The translations under genes and the position numbers were made by a program. Below the pieces are notes generated by a model. That model had not been told where the DNA came from and searched no databases. It worked only from the letters and a program-made list of their open reading frames with translations. Positions 23,274 to 31,269 of a DNA stretch of 33,112 bases are shown one piece after another. Location: contig CAAGHL010000040.1 of NCBI GenBank assembly GCA_900769665.1, forward strand, positions 1 to 33,112. The letters are read 5' to 3'. Within the stretch, counting starts at the first letter, position 1. Each line of letters starts with the position of its first letter. The DNA comes from Clostridia bacterium. GTDB lineage: Bacteria > Bacillota > Clostridia > Christensenellales > CAG-314.

Positions 23274-24259
23274 TACTTGCCCTCCTTTACGTCGAATACG
23301 GCAATCGGATCGACGTCTTGTGTAGTGTAACTTGTAAGCGGCGTTTTGCCGTCGGCTACTTCGCCTGCTTGGAAATCGCCGTATAGCGTGTCGATATCCT
23401 TGATAAATTTGCGATTAAGTAAATGCAAAGGAATGTGTTGCGGACACACGCGCGAACATTCGCCGCAGTCGGTACAACGGCCTGCAACGTGGAACGCACG
23501 GATTACGTGGAACAATTGCTCCTCGAAGCTGACGTCGTTTGCCTTGGCGGCGATGCCCGACTTGGGATTGTCGAACACACATTTTGTGCATGTGCATGCA
23601 GGGCATACGTTGCGGCATGCGTTGCAACGAATACATTTACTCAGTTGTTCTTGCCAAAACGCGTAACGCTCGTCGGCGGTCATGGCTTCCAACTTGGCAA
23701 CTTCGCTAAAACGGTCGTTTGCCGTCTCGTCCATTTCGTTGAGAACGATTGTTTCGTCGGCGATAACAAATTTTTTACCCTTGCAGGAAAGGCATTTTTC
23801 CAACAAAATCGAGCCTTTTTGCACGGTTTTTGTACCGAAAGCCGTTTCGCATACGGCGTTTTGTCCGTCGTAAGACACGCTTGTTACACCGTCGACGCCT
23901 TGTTGTTCCAACTTGTAGTTGTCCGTTTTACCTTGGCACTCCACGCCTATCACGTACACATTGTCGCGATTGACGCGGTGTTCCTTCAACAATTCGTTTA
24001 AGCTGTAAGTATCGCACGGCTTCAAAAACACCGCCGTTTTACCCGGCTTTTTGGTTACTTGCACGAGATACTTGCTGAGGTTAGCTCCGCAAAACTCATT
24101 GTAGACAAATTCCGACAACGCTTCCGCATTGTCAAACGTGGCAGGGCTCGGATCGTAGACAAATTCACCCTTCGTCCAACCGACAACGCGACTAACCGTG
24201 CCGTCTTCGAGCAATTGTTGCGCCCGAGCTACCAATGCTTTTTCAAGTTCGGTCATCAT
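23273..24259 (-). CDS. Flx-type iron-sulfur subunit, FrhB-like N-terminus
   Basis: 328 residues. The N-terminal half resembles the F420-hydrogenase beta/FdhB-like domain (AVFLKPCDTYSLNELLKE and VIGVECQGK; CLSCKGKKF near 155). The C-terminal half has CIRCNACRNVCPACTC near 207 and CTDCGECSRVCP near 262. Paired with the next gene, it makes up the Flx electron-transfer arm; by gene order it is likely FlxC. The start overlaps the flxD stop as TAATG, with AGGAGA just upstream; a second ATG follows immediately and may be the true start. Confidence 0.82.
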   Translation of the reverse strand: MMTELEKALVARAQQLLEDGTVSRVVGWTKGEFVYDPSPATFDNAEALSEFVYNEFCGANLSKYLVQVTKKPGKTAVFLKPCDTYSLNELLKEHRVNRDNVYVIGVECQGKTDNYKLEQQGVDGVTSVSYDGQNAVCETAFGTKTVQKGSILLEKCLSCKGKKFVIADETIVLNEMDETANDRFSEVAKLEAMTADERYAFWQEQLSKCIRCNACRNVCPACTCTKCVFDNPKSGIAAKANDVSFEEQLFHVIRAFHVAGRCTDCGECSRVCPQHIPLHLLNRKFIKDIDTLYGDFQAGEVADGKTPLTSYTTQDVDPIAVFDVKEGK

Positions 24260-24729
24260 TACTCTCCTTTGACGCGAAGGTCGCTAAGGCGTTTGTTTTC
24301 GCCAAGCGCAGTTACCTGCGCCACAAAGTCGTTCATTACTTGGGAGAACTTTGCTCCTTCCGCCGCCGAAACCCATTCCACACGGGTGCGTTCCCTTTCG
24401 ATACCGAGGTAGTCGAGGAAACTGAACAGCAATGCCATACGACGACGAGTGTAGTAGTTGCCCGTTACGTAGTGACAGTCACCGGGGTGGCAACCGCACA
24501 AAATCACGCCGTCGGCTCCGCGTTGAAAAGCTTTTAGTACAAACGTCGGATTGACGCGGCAGGAACACGGCACGCGCACGATTTTAACGTTGGCAGGGTA
24601 GCTCAAACGACTTGATCCTGCCAAGTCTGCGCCCGCGTAACTACACCAGTTGCAACAAAATGCAACGATGTTTGGCACAAAAGGTTTATTTTCGGCATTT
24701 TCGGTCACGGTTGTGTTTACTTCTTGCAT
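24259..24729 (-). CDS. flxD: FlxD/MvhD-family [2Fe-2S] electron-transfer subunit
   Basis: 156 residues with the MvhD signature: FCCNWCSYAGADLAG (Cys25/26/29), VPCSCRVNP (Cys55/57) and LCGCHPGDCHY (Cys78/80/85). MvhD-type proteins hand electrons to the bifurcating FAD of HdrA. The order HdrA then MvhD-like, overlapping by 13 bases, is the usual one in Hdr-Flx and Hdr-Mvh systems. A GAGG ribosome site lies within the end of hdrA. Confidence 0.9.
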   Translation of the reverse strand: MQEVNTTVTENAENKPFVPNIVAFCCNWCSYAGADLAGSSRLSYPANVKIVRVPCSCRVNPTFVLKAFQRGADGVILCGCHPGDCHYVTGNYYTRRRMALLFSFLDYLGIERERTRVEWVSAAEGAKFSQVMNDFVAQVTALGENKRLSDLRVKGE

Positions 24730-26708
24730 ATTGCTTCAACCTCCGACAAAATTTGCGATGTACTGAATCCGCTCAAATCCATTGCGCCCGACGGACAAGT
24801 TACGGTACAAGCTCCGCAACCTTGGCACACTGCCGGATTGACGCTTGCAACACGTCTTGTTTCCGTCTTGCCTCCGCCGATACGGAATTCCTTGTCGACG
24901 TAGGTGATTGCGCCGTAAGCGCACACGTTTGCGCACTGTCCGCAACCGTTACACATGTTTTCGTCGCTGTGAGCAACGCACGGATTGGTCTTCAAATGAT
25001 CTTTTACCAACAACCCTATCACCTTGGCAGCGCATGCCGAAGCTTGCGAAACCGTTTCGGGGATATCCTTCGGACCTTGGCATACGCCCGCAAGATACAC
25101 GCCTGCCGTAGGCGACTCCACGGGACGAAGTTTGGGGTGGGATTCGTTGAGGAAATTGTTAGTGTCTATACTTGCCGTAAGCAATGTTGCAATTTTACGT
25201 ACGGAAGGTTCCGGTTCGATTGCCGTAGCAAGCACCACCAGGTCACTGGCAATGGTAACTTGCTCGTTGTCGATGAGGTTGCTACCTTGCACCATCAACT
25301 TGCCGTTTTCGTTGTACACCTTACCTACCATACCCTTGATGTAATCAACGCCGTACTGTTCCACCGCGCGGCGGTAAAATTCGTCGTAGTTTTTGCCCGG
25401 ACAACGCACGTCGATGTAAAATACGTGCACTTCGGTATCGGGGTACTTTTCGCGAATAAGCATTGCGTGCTTAGCCGTGTACATACAACAAATCTTGCTG
25501 CAATAGGGTTTGCCGCAACCGCTTACGTCACGTGAACCTACGCATTGAATAAAGGTAATTACTTTGGGATGCGTTCCGTCGGAAGGACGAAGCAGTACGC
25601 CGTTTGTAGGTCCTGCCGCATTCATCAAACGTTCCAGTTCCAACGAGGTTACGACGTCCTTGTTGTCGGCATAGCCGTACTCGTTGAAGTTGTCGAGGGC
25701 AATGGGACGGAAACCCGTTGCGACAACGATTGCGCCGTACTCGCGCTCGATAAACTCGTCCTGCATTTCGTAATTGATTGCGCCTGCGCCGCAGAATTTA
25801 CTGCAAATACCGCACTTGCCCGTTTTGAGTTTCAGACACTGGGCAGGATCGATTACTGCAACATTTGGTATCGCTTGCGCAAACGGAATGTAAATTGCCG
25901 TGCGGTTGTTGAGGTTCATGTTGAACTCGTTAAGCCCTTTACGAGAGGGGCATTTTTCCATACAAACCTTGCAACCCGTACATTTGGTTTCGTCTACGTA
26001 ACGAGCCTTTTTGCGAATTTTCACCTTGAAGTTGCCGACAAAACCCTTGACCTCTTCCACTTCGCTGTAACTCAAAATGTCGATTTTGTCGCTTTGAGCG
26101 CAGTCCACCATTTTGGGCGTCAAAATGCACGCCGAACAGTCCAACGTCGGGAATGTTTTGTCAAGTTGCGCCATACGTCCGCCGATTGTAGGATTCTTTT
26201 CCACTATGTCTACGGGGAAACCTGCCTCGGCAATATCCAACGCCGCTTGTATACCTGCAATACCGCCGCCGATAACCAACGCACGCTTGACAACGGGGCT
26301 TTCGCCTGCCGTCAAAGGAGCGTCGAGACGAACCTTGGCGATTGCCGTACGCAACAGGATAAGAGCCTTTTCCGTGGCCTCTTGTTTGTCCTTGTGTATC
26401 CAACTGCATTGCTCGCGAAGATTGGCAATTTCCACCATGTAGGGGTTAAGTCCCATGCTTTCGGCGGTTTTGCGGAACGTAGCTTCATGCATACGGGGCG
26501 AGCAAGAACCGACTACCACACCCGTAAGATTGTAGTCCTTGATTGCGTTTTTAATTAGCTGTTGTCCGTTTTCCGAACACATGTATTGGTAGTCGGCGGC
26601 GAATACAACGCCCGGCTCGGACTTGATGACCTCTGCCAAACGTTCCACGTCTACCGTTGCGGCAATGTTACTGCCGCACCAACAAATAAATACACCGATT
26701 CTTTGCAT
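24717..26708 (-). CDS. hdrA: Heterodisulfide reductase-like subunit A (bifurcating flavoprotein)
   Basis: 663 residues, full-length HdrA. The N-terminal domain is RIGVFICWCGSNIAATVDV; the FAD-binding motif is VIGGGIAGIQAA (145-156). Ferredoxin motifs are CTGCKVCMEKCP (243-254), Cys291 with CGICSKFC (299-306), CNGCGQCANVC (586-596) and CQGCGACTVTC (628-638). In characterised complexes the HdrA FAD splits electron pairs, sending one to ferredoxin and one to the HdrBC disulfide site. The ATG at 26708 is preferred over TTG at 26729 because AGAGAGA lies eight bases upstream and HdrA proteins start here. Context suggests that the high-potential electrons are used for fumarate. Confidence 0.95.
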   Translation of the reverse strand: MQRIGVFICWCGSNIAATVDVERLAEVIKSEPGVVFAADYQYMCSENGQQLIKNAIKDYNLTGVVVGSCSPRMHEATFRKTAESMGLNPYMVEIANLREQCSWIHKDKQEATEKALILLRTAIAKVRLDAPLTAGESPVVKRALVIGGGIAGIQAALDIAEAGFPVDIVEKNPTIGGRMAQLDKTFPTLDCSACILTPKMVDCAQSDKIDILSYSEVEEVKGFVGNFKVKIRKKARYVDETKCTGCKVCMEKCPSRKGLNEFNMNLNNRTAIYIPFAQAIPNVAVIDPAQCLKLKTGKCGICSKFCGAGAINYEMQDEFIEREYGAIVVATGFRPIALDNFNEYGYADNKDVVTSLELERLMNAAGPTNGVLLRPSDGTHPKVITFIQCVGSRDVSGCGKPYCSKICCMYTAKHAMLIREKYPDTEVHVFYIDVRCPGKNYDEFYRRAVEQYGVDYIKGMVGKVYNENGKLMVQGSNLIDNEQVTIASDLVVLATAIEPEPSVRKIATLLTASIDTNNFLNESHPKLRPVESPTAGVYLAGVCQGPKDIPETVSQASACAAKVIGLLVKDHLKTNPCVAHSDENMCNGCGQCANVCAYGAITYVDKEFRIGGGKTETRRVASVNPAVCQGCGACTVTCPSGAMDLSGFSTSQILSEVEAICKK

Positions 26709-26894
26709 TTGTAATCTCTCTTCTGTCAAATTTCGACCTTGCGCCGCTTACGCAACGACTAGTCGATTGTTTCCGTCAAAAAATTTTTATCACCCAAACG
26801 GGAGATTTAGATAGTAGTGATTTGGAGTGCCACGTGCAATTACGACAATGCTGTCCACTGCCCACTGTCCACTCCTCCATTGCCTTACTACAAA
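26709..26894. other. Gap between hdrC and hdrA with short direct repeats
   Basis: 186 bases, the longest gap between two genes of the Hdr-Flx-Frd set. It contains a perfect 10-base palindrome CGACTAGTCG (26756-26765) and TGTCCACT repeated with a degenerate middle copy at about 26851-26874. No terminator or good internal promoter was seen. Confidence 0.5.
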
Positions 26895-27284
26895 CTATTT
26901 GTTGTACTTACGATAAGCGCTAACCAATAGTTGTTGCGGCACCAATTCCGTCACCATCGGCGGAATGTCCTCGGCAATAATACCGTTGTTGCCTTGCATA
27001 CGAGTTACCGTTGTACGCACCGCTTCCACCACGGCTTGCGGCGCTACGCCGCGCGGACAACGTTCCACGCACTCCATACAAGACAAACAATACCAAATAG
27101 CCTTGCTTTTCATCAGCTTGTCCACCTTGCCTTGTGCAAGGAAAGACACAAATTGGTGTGGTTTGATGTCCATCTCCTTGAAGGCAGGACAGCGGCCGCT
27201 ACATTTGCCGCACTTCATGCACTTGGCAACGTTTGTTCCGCTACGAGCAATGAGGTTTTGTTTCAGTTCTGTATTGTTGTCCAT
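26895..27284 (-). CDS. hdrC: Heterodisulfide reductase-like subunit C
   Basis: 129 residues with two [4Fe-4S] motifs, CMKCGKCSGRCP (Cys22/25/28/32) and CLSCMECVERCP (Cys66/69/72/76), and the HdrC-typical AIWYCLSCMEC. It links HdrA to the HdrB active-site subunit. It starts one base after the hdrB stop; the G-rich ribosome site is formed by the last codons of hdrB. Confidence 0.93.
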   Translation of the reverse strand: MDNNTELKQNLIARSGTNVAKCMKCGKCSGRCPAFKEMDIKPHQFVSFLAQGKVDKLMKSKAIWYCLSCMECVERCPRGVAPQAVVEAVRTTVTRMQGNNGIIAEDIPPMVTELVPQQLLVSAYRKYNK

Positions 27285-27285
27285 A

Positions 27286-28062
27286 CTACTTCCCCCCCAG
27301 TGCTTCGGCGAGAAGTTCGGTGAAGTACACCACCTTGACGTCGGTATCGTTGTATTTGTTTAGGTTGTACAAGCACAACGGACATGCCGTAACAACCATT
27401 TCCGCACCGTTTTCCGCCGCGCTGTGAAGTATCATACCGCTACGCTTGGTAGGCGTCGTTTCGTCCTTTACGCCCACGTAAGCACCGCAACATTCGTTGC
27501 GCATGGGGTACTTGACGGGGATTGCGCCGATTGCCGACAAAAAATCTTCGATTATCGTCGGGTTTTCGGGGTTGTCAAACGCCATAACTTTGCTTGGGCG
27601 CAACAACAAACAGCCGTAGTACGCTCCTACCTTTTTTCCGATAGGATTGACCACCTTGGCACGGATATTGTCAAAGCCGACAATGTCCCTTAACATTTCC
27701 AAATAGTGTATTACTTGCGTTTCGCCGCCGTACGGCTCGTCGAGTTGCATGTAATTGTTTGCCTTGGTGCGCACATTGTCGTCGTTTGCCATATCGTCAT
27801 TGACACGTTTTAATACGTTGTGACAAGCCGAACACAATGTCAACAACTTTCCGCCGTGATTTTTGGCGTACTCCAACGCACGCACGGCAGACAGCTTTGT
27901 GGCAATTTCGTCGCGGCTTACGCCATAAGTGCCGCCGCAGCACTGCCAATTGTCGATTTCGTCCATTGTAACGCCCAACGCTTCGGCGGACAGTCTAGCG
28001 TAAATATCCAACTGCTTGCCTTGCGTCTTGAGCGTACAACCGGGATAATAAGGAATATTCAT
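27286..28062 (-). CDS. hdrB: Heterodisulfide reductase-like subunit B (two CCG domains)
   Basis: 258 residues with two complete cysteine-rich CCG motifs: Cys9, Cys41/42, Cys77/80 and Cys151, Cys191/192, Cys227/230. These bind the two noncubane [4Fe-4S] clusters that reduce disulfides in methanogen HdrB, so the active site is intact. The physiological substrate in a non-methanogen is unknown; a protein disulfide, or in this operon a relay to FrdAB, are options. The ATG at 28062 gives the family-typical MNIPYYPGC start; an ATG at 28074 adds four residues. Neither has a strong ribosome site, which is unusual for this window. Confidence 0.92.
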   Translation of the reverse strand: MNIPYYPGCTLKTQGKQLDIYARLSAEALGVTMDEIDNWQCCGGTYGVSRDEIATKLSAVRALEYAKNHGGKLLTLCSACHNVLKRVNDDMANDDNVRTKANNYMQLDEPYGGETQVIHYLEMLRDIVGFDNIRAKVVNPIGKKVGAYYGCLLLRPSKVMAFDNPENPTIIEDFLSAIGAIPVKYPMRNECCGAYVGVKDETTPTKRSGMILHSAAENGAEMVVTACPLCLYNLNKYNDTDVKVVYFTELLAEALGGK

Positions 28063-28175
28063 GATTATACCCATAAAGTATTTATTTTGCTTTGTCTTGT
28101 TTGCGGCGTTACTTCGCCGACGTGCCGAGCCGCCCTACCGCAATAGGTAACAAGCCCTGCCTACCAACAAACGAC

Positions 28176-29552
28176 TCAGCCGTGAGGATATGCCATCTCT
28201 TCGGGATGAAACACTTCGTCAAACTTTTCCGCAGTAAGGAAACCGAGCTTTACGCAAGCTTCCTTCAAAGAAATGTTTTCCTTGTAGGCAAGTTTGGCAG
28301 TCTTGGCGGCGTTTTCGTAGCCGATGTAGGGGTTGAGTGCGGTAACCAACATCAAGGAGTTGTGCAAGTTGTGCGCCATCTTTTCCTTGTTGGCACGGAT
28401 ACCCGTCACGCAGTTCTTTTCAAAGGAGGTAACTCCGTCGGCAAGCAAACGAGCCGATTGCAGGAAGTTGTAGGCAATTACGGGCATAAATACGTTAAGC
28501 TCGAAGTTACCTTGGCTTGCGCCCACCGACACAGCCACGTCGTTTGCCATAACTTGTACGGCAACCATGGTCATGGACTCGCATTGCGTGGGATTTACCT
28601 TGCCCGGCATGATGGATGAACCGGGTTCGTTTTCGGGAATAAAAATTTCCCCCAATCCGTCGCGAGGACCGCTGGCAAGCCAACGCACGTCGTTTGCAAT
28701 CTTCATAAGGTTGCAGGCAAGTGCTTTCATTGCTCCGTGCGCAAACACCATTGCGTCCTTGGAGGTAAGCGCGTGGAATTTGTTGGAAGAAGTAACAAAA
28801 TCCTTACCCGTGATTACACTTACTTGCTTAGCTACTTCGACGTCAAACCCGACAGGTGCGTTAAGTCCCGTACCGACAGCCGTACCGCCGAGCGCAAGTT
28901 CCTTCAGGCTAGGCAACGTAAGGGCGATTTGCGCCTTGGTTTTGTCAATCATTGCGCGCCAACCGCTGATTTCCTGCGAGAAGGCAATAGGCACTGCGTC
29001 TTGCAAGTGCGTGCGACCGCTCTTGACAATGCCTTTGTTTTCCTCTTCGAGGCGAGCGAGCGTTGCGCTCAATTTGTCCAATGCGGTGAAGAGGTTATCT
29101 TCTGCGGGAATTACCGCCGCGATGTGCATTGCGGTAGGAAATGTGTCGTTGCTGCTTTGCGACTTGTTGATGTCGTCGTTGGGGTGCAACAGTTTGCTAC
29201 CTGCCAGCTCGTTGCCGCGGTTGGCAATTACTTCGTTGGCGTTCATGTTGGATTGCGTGCCGCTACCCGTTTGCCACACCACCAAAGGGAAATGTTCGTT
29301 GAGTTTGCCGCTGATTACTTCGTCGCAAACGGCGGTAATGATGTTTTTCTTTTCCTCGGACAGTTTGCCCAAGTTGTAGTTGGCGATTGCGGCAGCCTTT
29401 TTCAAAATACCGAACGCATGAGTGATTTCGCGAGGCATCACTTCCGTACCGATTTGAAAGTTTTCGTGGCTACGTTCCGTTTGTGCCGCCCAGTATTTGT
29501 CGGCAGGCACTTTCATTTCGCCCATAGTGTCTTTTTCAATGCGATATTCCAT
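28176..29552 (-). CDS. fumC: Fumarase, class II
   Basis: 458 residues, the usual length of the iron-independent homotetrameric enzyme. The superfamily signature GSSIMPGKVNP is present near 320, along with GSGTQSNMNANEV near 100 and GRTHLQDAVP. It interconverts malate and fumarate. It lies 78 bases after mdh and 113 bases before hdrB, within the succinate unit. The start at 29552 has a GGAGA ribosome site; a longer reading adds 15 basic residues unlike FumC. A hairpin CGGCG-AAGTAA-CGCCG lies between it and hdrB and may affect relative expression. Confidence 0.96.
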   Translation of the reverse strand: MEYRIEKDTMGEMKVPADKYWAAQTERSHENFQIGTEVMPREITHAFGILKKAAAIANYNLGKLSEEKKNIITAVCDEVISGKLNEHFPLVVWQTGSGTQSNMNANEVIANRGNELAGSKLLHPNDDINKSQSSNDTFPTAMHIAAVIPAEDNLFTALDKLSATLARLEEENKGIVKSGRTHLQDAVPIAFSQEISGWRAMIDKTKAQIALTLPSLKELALGGTAVGTGLNAPVGFDVEVAKQVSVITGKDFVTSSNKFHALTSKDAMVFAHGAMKALACNLMKIANDVRWLASGPRDGLGEIFIPENEPGSSIMPGKVNPTQCESMTMVAVQVMANDVAVSVGASQGNFELNVFMPVIAYNFLQSARLLADGVTSFEKNCVTGIRANKEKMAHNLHNSLMLVTALNPYIGYENAAKTAKLAYKENISLKEACVKLGFLTAEKFDEVFHPEEMAYPHG

Positions 29553-29630
29553 TTGATTTCTCCGTGTTCGCTTGGCAGACCGTCGCAAGCGTACCAATAT
29601 TTGCGGCGCTAAGTACCGCTTTTGCGCTTA

Positions 29631-30581
29631 TTACAGCGTTACTTGTGCAATTGTCGCCTTCAATACGTCGGCGCTGTGTTGCAACTTGGCAATTTCTTCT
29701 TCGGTAAGTTTGCTATTGATTTTGCCTACTACGCCGTTGCGACCGATGATGTTGAGGGTGCTGAGGCAGACGTCGTCCACGCCGTACTCGCCGTGCATCA
29801 TGGAGGAAACGGTCATTGCCGTGTTGCTGCCGTTGAGGACTGCCTTTACGATGTAGCACACCGTGCTTGCGATTGCGTAGAAGGTTGCGCCCTTACGAGA
29901 AATAACTTTGCTGCCGCTTTCGCGAACGTACTTTTCGATTTCGGGGATGTCGATTTTCGTTGTGAAGATTTTGTTTTCTTCCGACTCAACCGCCGCTTGG
30001 TATTCGTCAACGTGCATACCTGCGATACGAGCCAAACTCCAAGGCACAAAACCGCTGTCGCCGTGTTCGCCGAACATGTAAGCGTGTACGTTGCCGACTT
30101 CCAAACCGCAGTAATCGGCAATACGACTACGCAAACGAGCCGTATCGATGATTGCGCCGCTACCGATTACTTTGTGCTCGGGGATGTCGGACAAACGGCA
30201 GAACGAGTAAGTAAGGATATCCACGGGGTTGCTTACCATGATGTACACTGCGTCGGGCGCGTACTTGGTGATTTGGGGGATAATGCTCTTTTGGATGCCG
30301 ATGTTGGTTTGGATAAGCTCCAAGCGAGATTGTCCCGGTTTGCGTGCGATACCCGACGTTATGATGACGATGTCAGAGCCGGTGGCATCTTCGTAGTTGC
30401 CTGCGTATACAATGCAACTGCTATCGTAGGACAAACCTTGGCGGATGTCTTGCGCTTCACCCATGGCACGCTCTTCGGCAATATCGATAATTACGATTTC
30501 GTGTGCCAAGCCGCGGCATGTAAGCGAATAGGCTATCGTAGAGCCGACGCGACCGCTGCCGATGATAGTAATCTTGTTCAT
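29631..30581 (-). CDS. mdh: Malate dehydrogenase of the lactate/malate dehydrogenase family
   Basis: 316 residues. The Rossmann motif is ITIIGSGRVGSTIA; the catalytic residues are Arg86, Asn118, Asp146, Arg149 and His173 (GEHGDS). The substrate-selecting loop reads ARKPGQSR, with Arg80 at the position called 102 in lactate dehydrogenase numbering. Gln there gives lactate, Arg gives oxaloacetate/malate specificity, so malate dehydrogenase is preferred although the overall sequence (KGATFYAIA) is lactate-dehydrogenase-like. The neighbouring fumarase and distal pckA support this. It is the first gene of the succinate unit. The start at 30581 has AGGAGG 12 bases upstream, a long spacing, with AGAAG closer. 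Confidence 0.87.
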   Translation of the reverse strand: MNKITIIGSGRVGSTIAYSLTCRGLAHEIVIIDIAEERAMGEAQDIRQGLSYDSSCIVYAGNYEDATGSDIVIITSGIARKPGQSRLELIQTNIGIQKSIIPQITKYAPDAVYIMVSNPVDILTYSFCRLSDIPEHKVIGSGAIIDTARLRSRIADYCGLEVGNVHAYMFGEHGDSGFVPWSLARIAGMHVDEYQAAVESEENKIFTTKIDIPEIEKYVRESGSKVISRKGATFYAIASTVCYIVKAVLNGSNTAMTVSSMMHGEYGVDDVCLSTLNIIGRNGVVGKINSKLTEEEIAKLQHSADVLKATIAQVTL

Positions 30582-30796
30582 ACTTCTTCTGTACCTCCTG
30601 TGATAAACAAGTTTGATATTTTTTGTCAAGTTTTAGTCGGCGTTTACCGAATTGATTGCTTTGGGCGCACTCAAACACGGTTGCGCACTTGTACATACGT
30701 ACAAAACACCGAAATTGCGCAAATAACGACGGCAAAACGGAAGGAAATCGACAATTTTTTTTCTTACTTCCCATATTGCCCCATTATCACGCTACT

Positions 30797-30825
30797 ATTG
30801 TACCACTAATACAAAAAAAATGCAA
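30797..30825 (-). promoter_or_regulatory. Promoter of the mdh-fumC-hdr-flx-frd-aspT-pckA unit
   Basis: On the minus strand TTGCAT (30820-30825), 17 bases including a run of T, then TACAAT (30797-30802). The predicted start near 30790 leaves a leader of about 210 bases before mdh. Two inverted repeats lie directly upstream. Confidence 0.6.
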
Positions 30826-30826
30826 T

Positions 30827-30847
30827 TATTGTTAATGAATAACAATA
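30827..30847. promoter_or_regulatory. Rex-like inverted repeat next to the -35 box
   Basis: TATTGTTA and TAACAATA flank a 5-base spacer, one base from the -35 box of the succinate unit. It resembles the clostridial Rex box TTGTTA-N6-TAACAA but its spacer is one base shorter (N5). Confidence 0.45.
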
Positions 30848-30863
30848 TATCAGTATCGATATA
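30846..30863. promoter_or_regulatory. Second copy of TATATC-N6-GATATA
   Basis: TATATCAGTATCGATATA shares both 6-base arms and the spacer length with the palindrome at 10046-10063. Its centre is about 64 bases upstream of the predicted operon start, a typical LysR activation position. Confidence 0.6.
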
Positions 30864-31269
30864 ACCGTATTTATATTTGTAAAAATCGAGTTTTTATAAA
30901 AAATTTTTATGTCAACATAGATTTTGGCAAAGTCGCGTTGTCGGCATAGAAAAATCATTAAACAGTGTCGTTAATTTTGCACGAAAAAACGGCTATTGGG
31001 GTTGACAAAAATCGAAAAATGCGCCGTTTCGTTGTGACTTAAGGTTGCGACAAAACGCAACGGTCGGCGACGAAAAATTGCCCAAACGGAAAATTATCGA
31101 CAAACCGACAAAAATCGGTTGCAAAACGGCACACATTGTGATAAAACTAATATCTAATTTTTTTCACAAACGACAACCGACATTACGCATTTTCAAATTG
31201 CGCTACCGACAGACGTAGCCAATGCACCTAGCCGACGCAACGAGTCTGCGCACATCACATGAGGAAATT
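30864..31269. other. AT-rich intergenic region before the MATE gene
   Basis: About 400 bases with no supportable gene. It is rich in CGACAAA-like words and contains two hairpins, GTTGCG-N6-CGCAAC (31044-31061) and AACCGA-N6-TCGGTT (31103-31120). A weak promoter candidate for the MATE gene is TTGCAA, 17 bases, TAAAAC (about 31119-31147). Confidence 0.5.

Noticed and set aside
26851..26878. Short TGTCCACT repeats considered as a CRISPR or repeat array.
   Set aside because: Units are about 8 bases with no regular spacers and only two or three copies, so this is not a CRISPR array.
29622..30809. A 395-codon plus-strand open frame opposite mdh, and similar long antisense frames opposite most genes (for example 739-1641, 8117-9043, 11509-12438, 24612-25535, 25545-26558).
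   Set aside because: They mirror well-identified genes. The real genes rarely use TTA, CTA or TCA codons, which leaves the opposite strand free of stops. None has a recognisable domain or a ribosome site in context.
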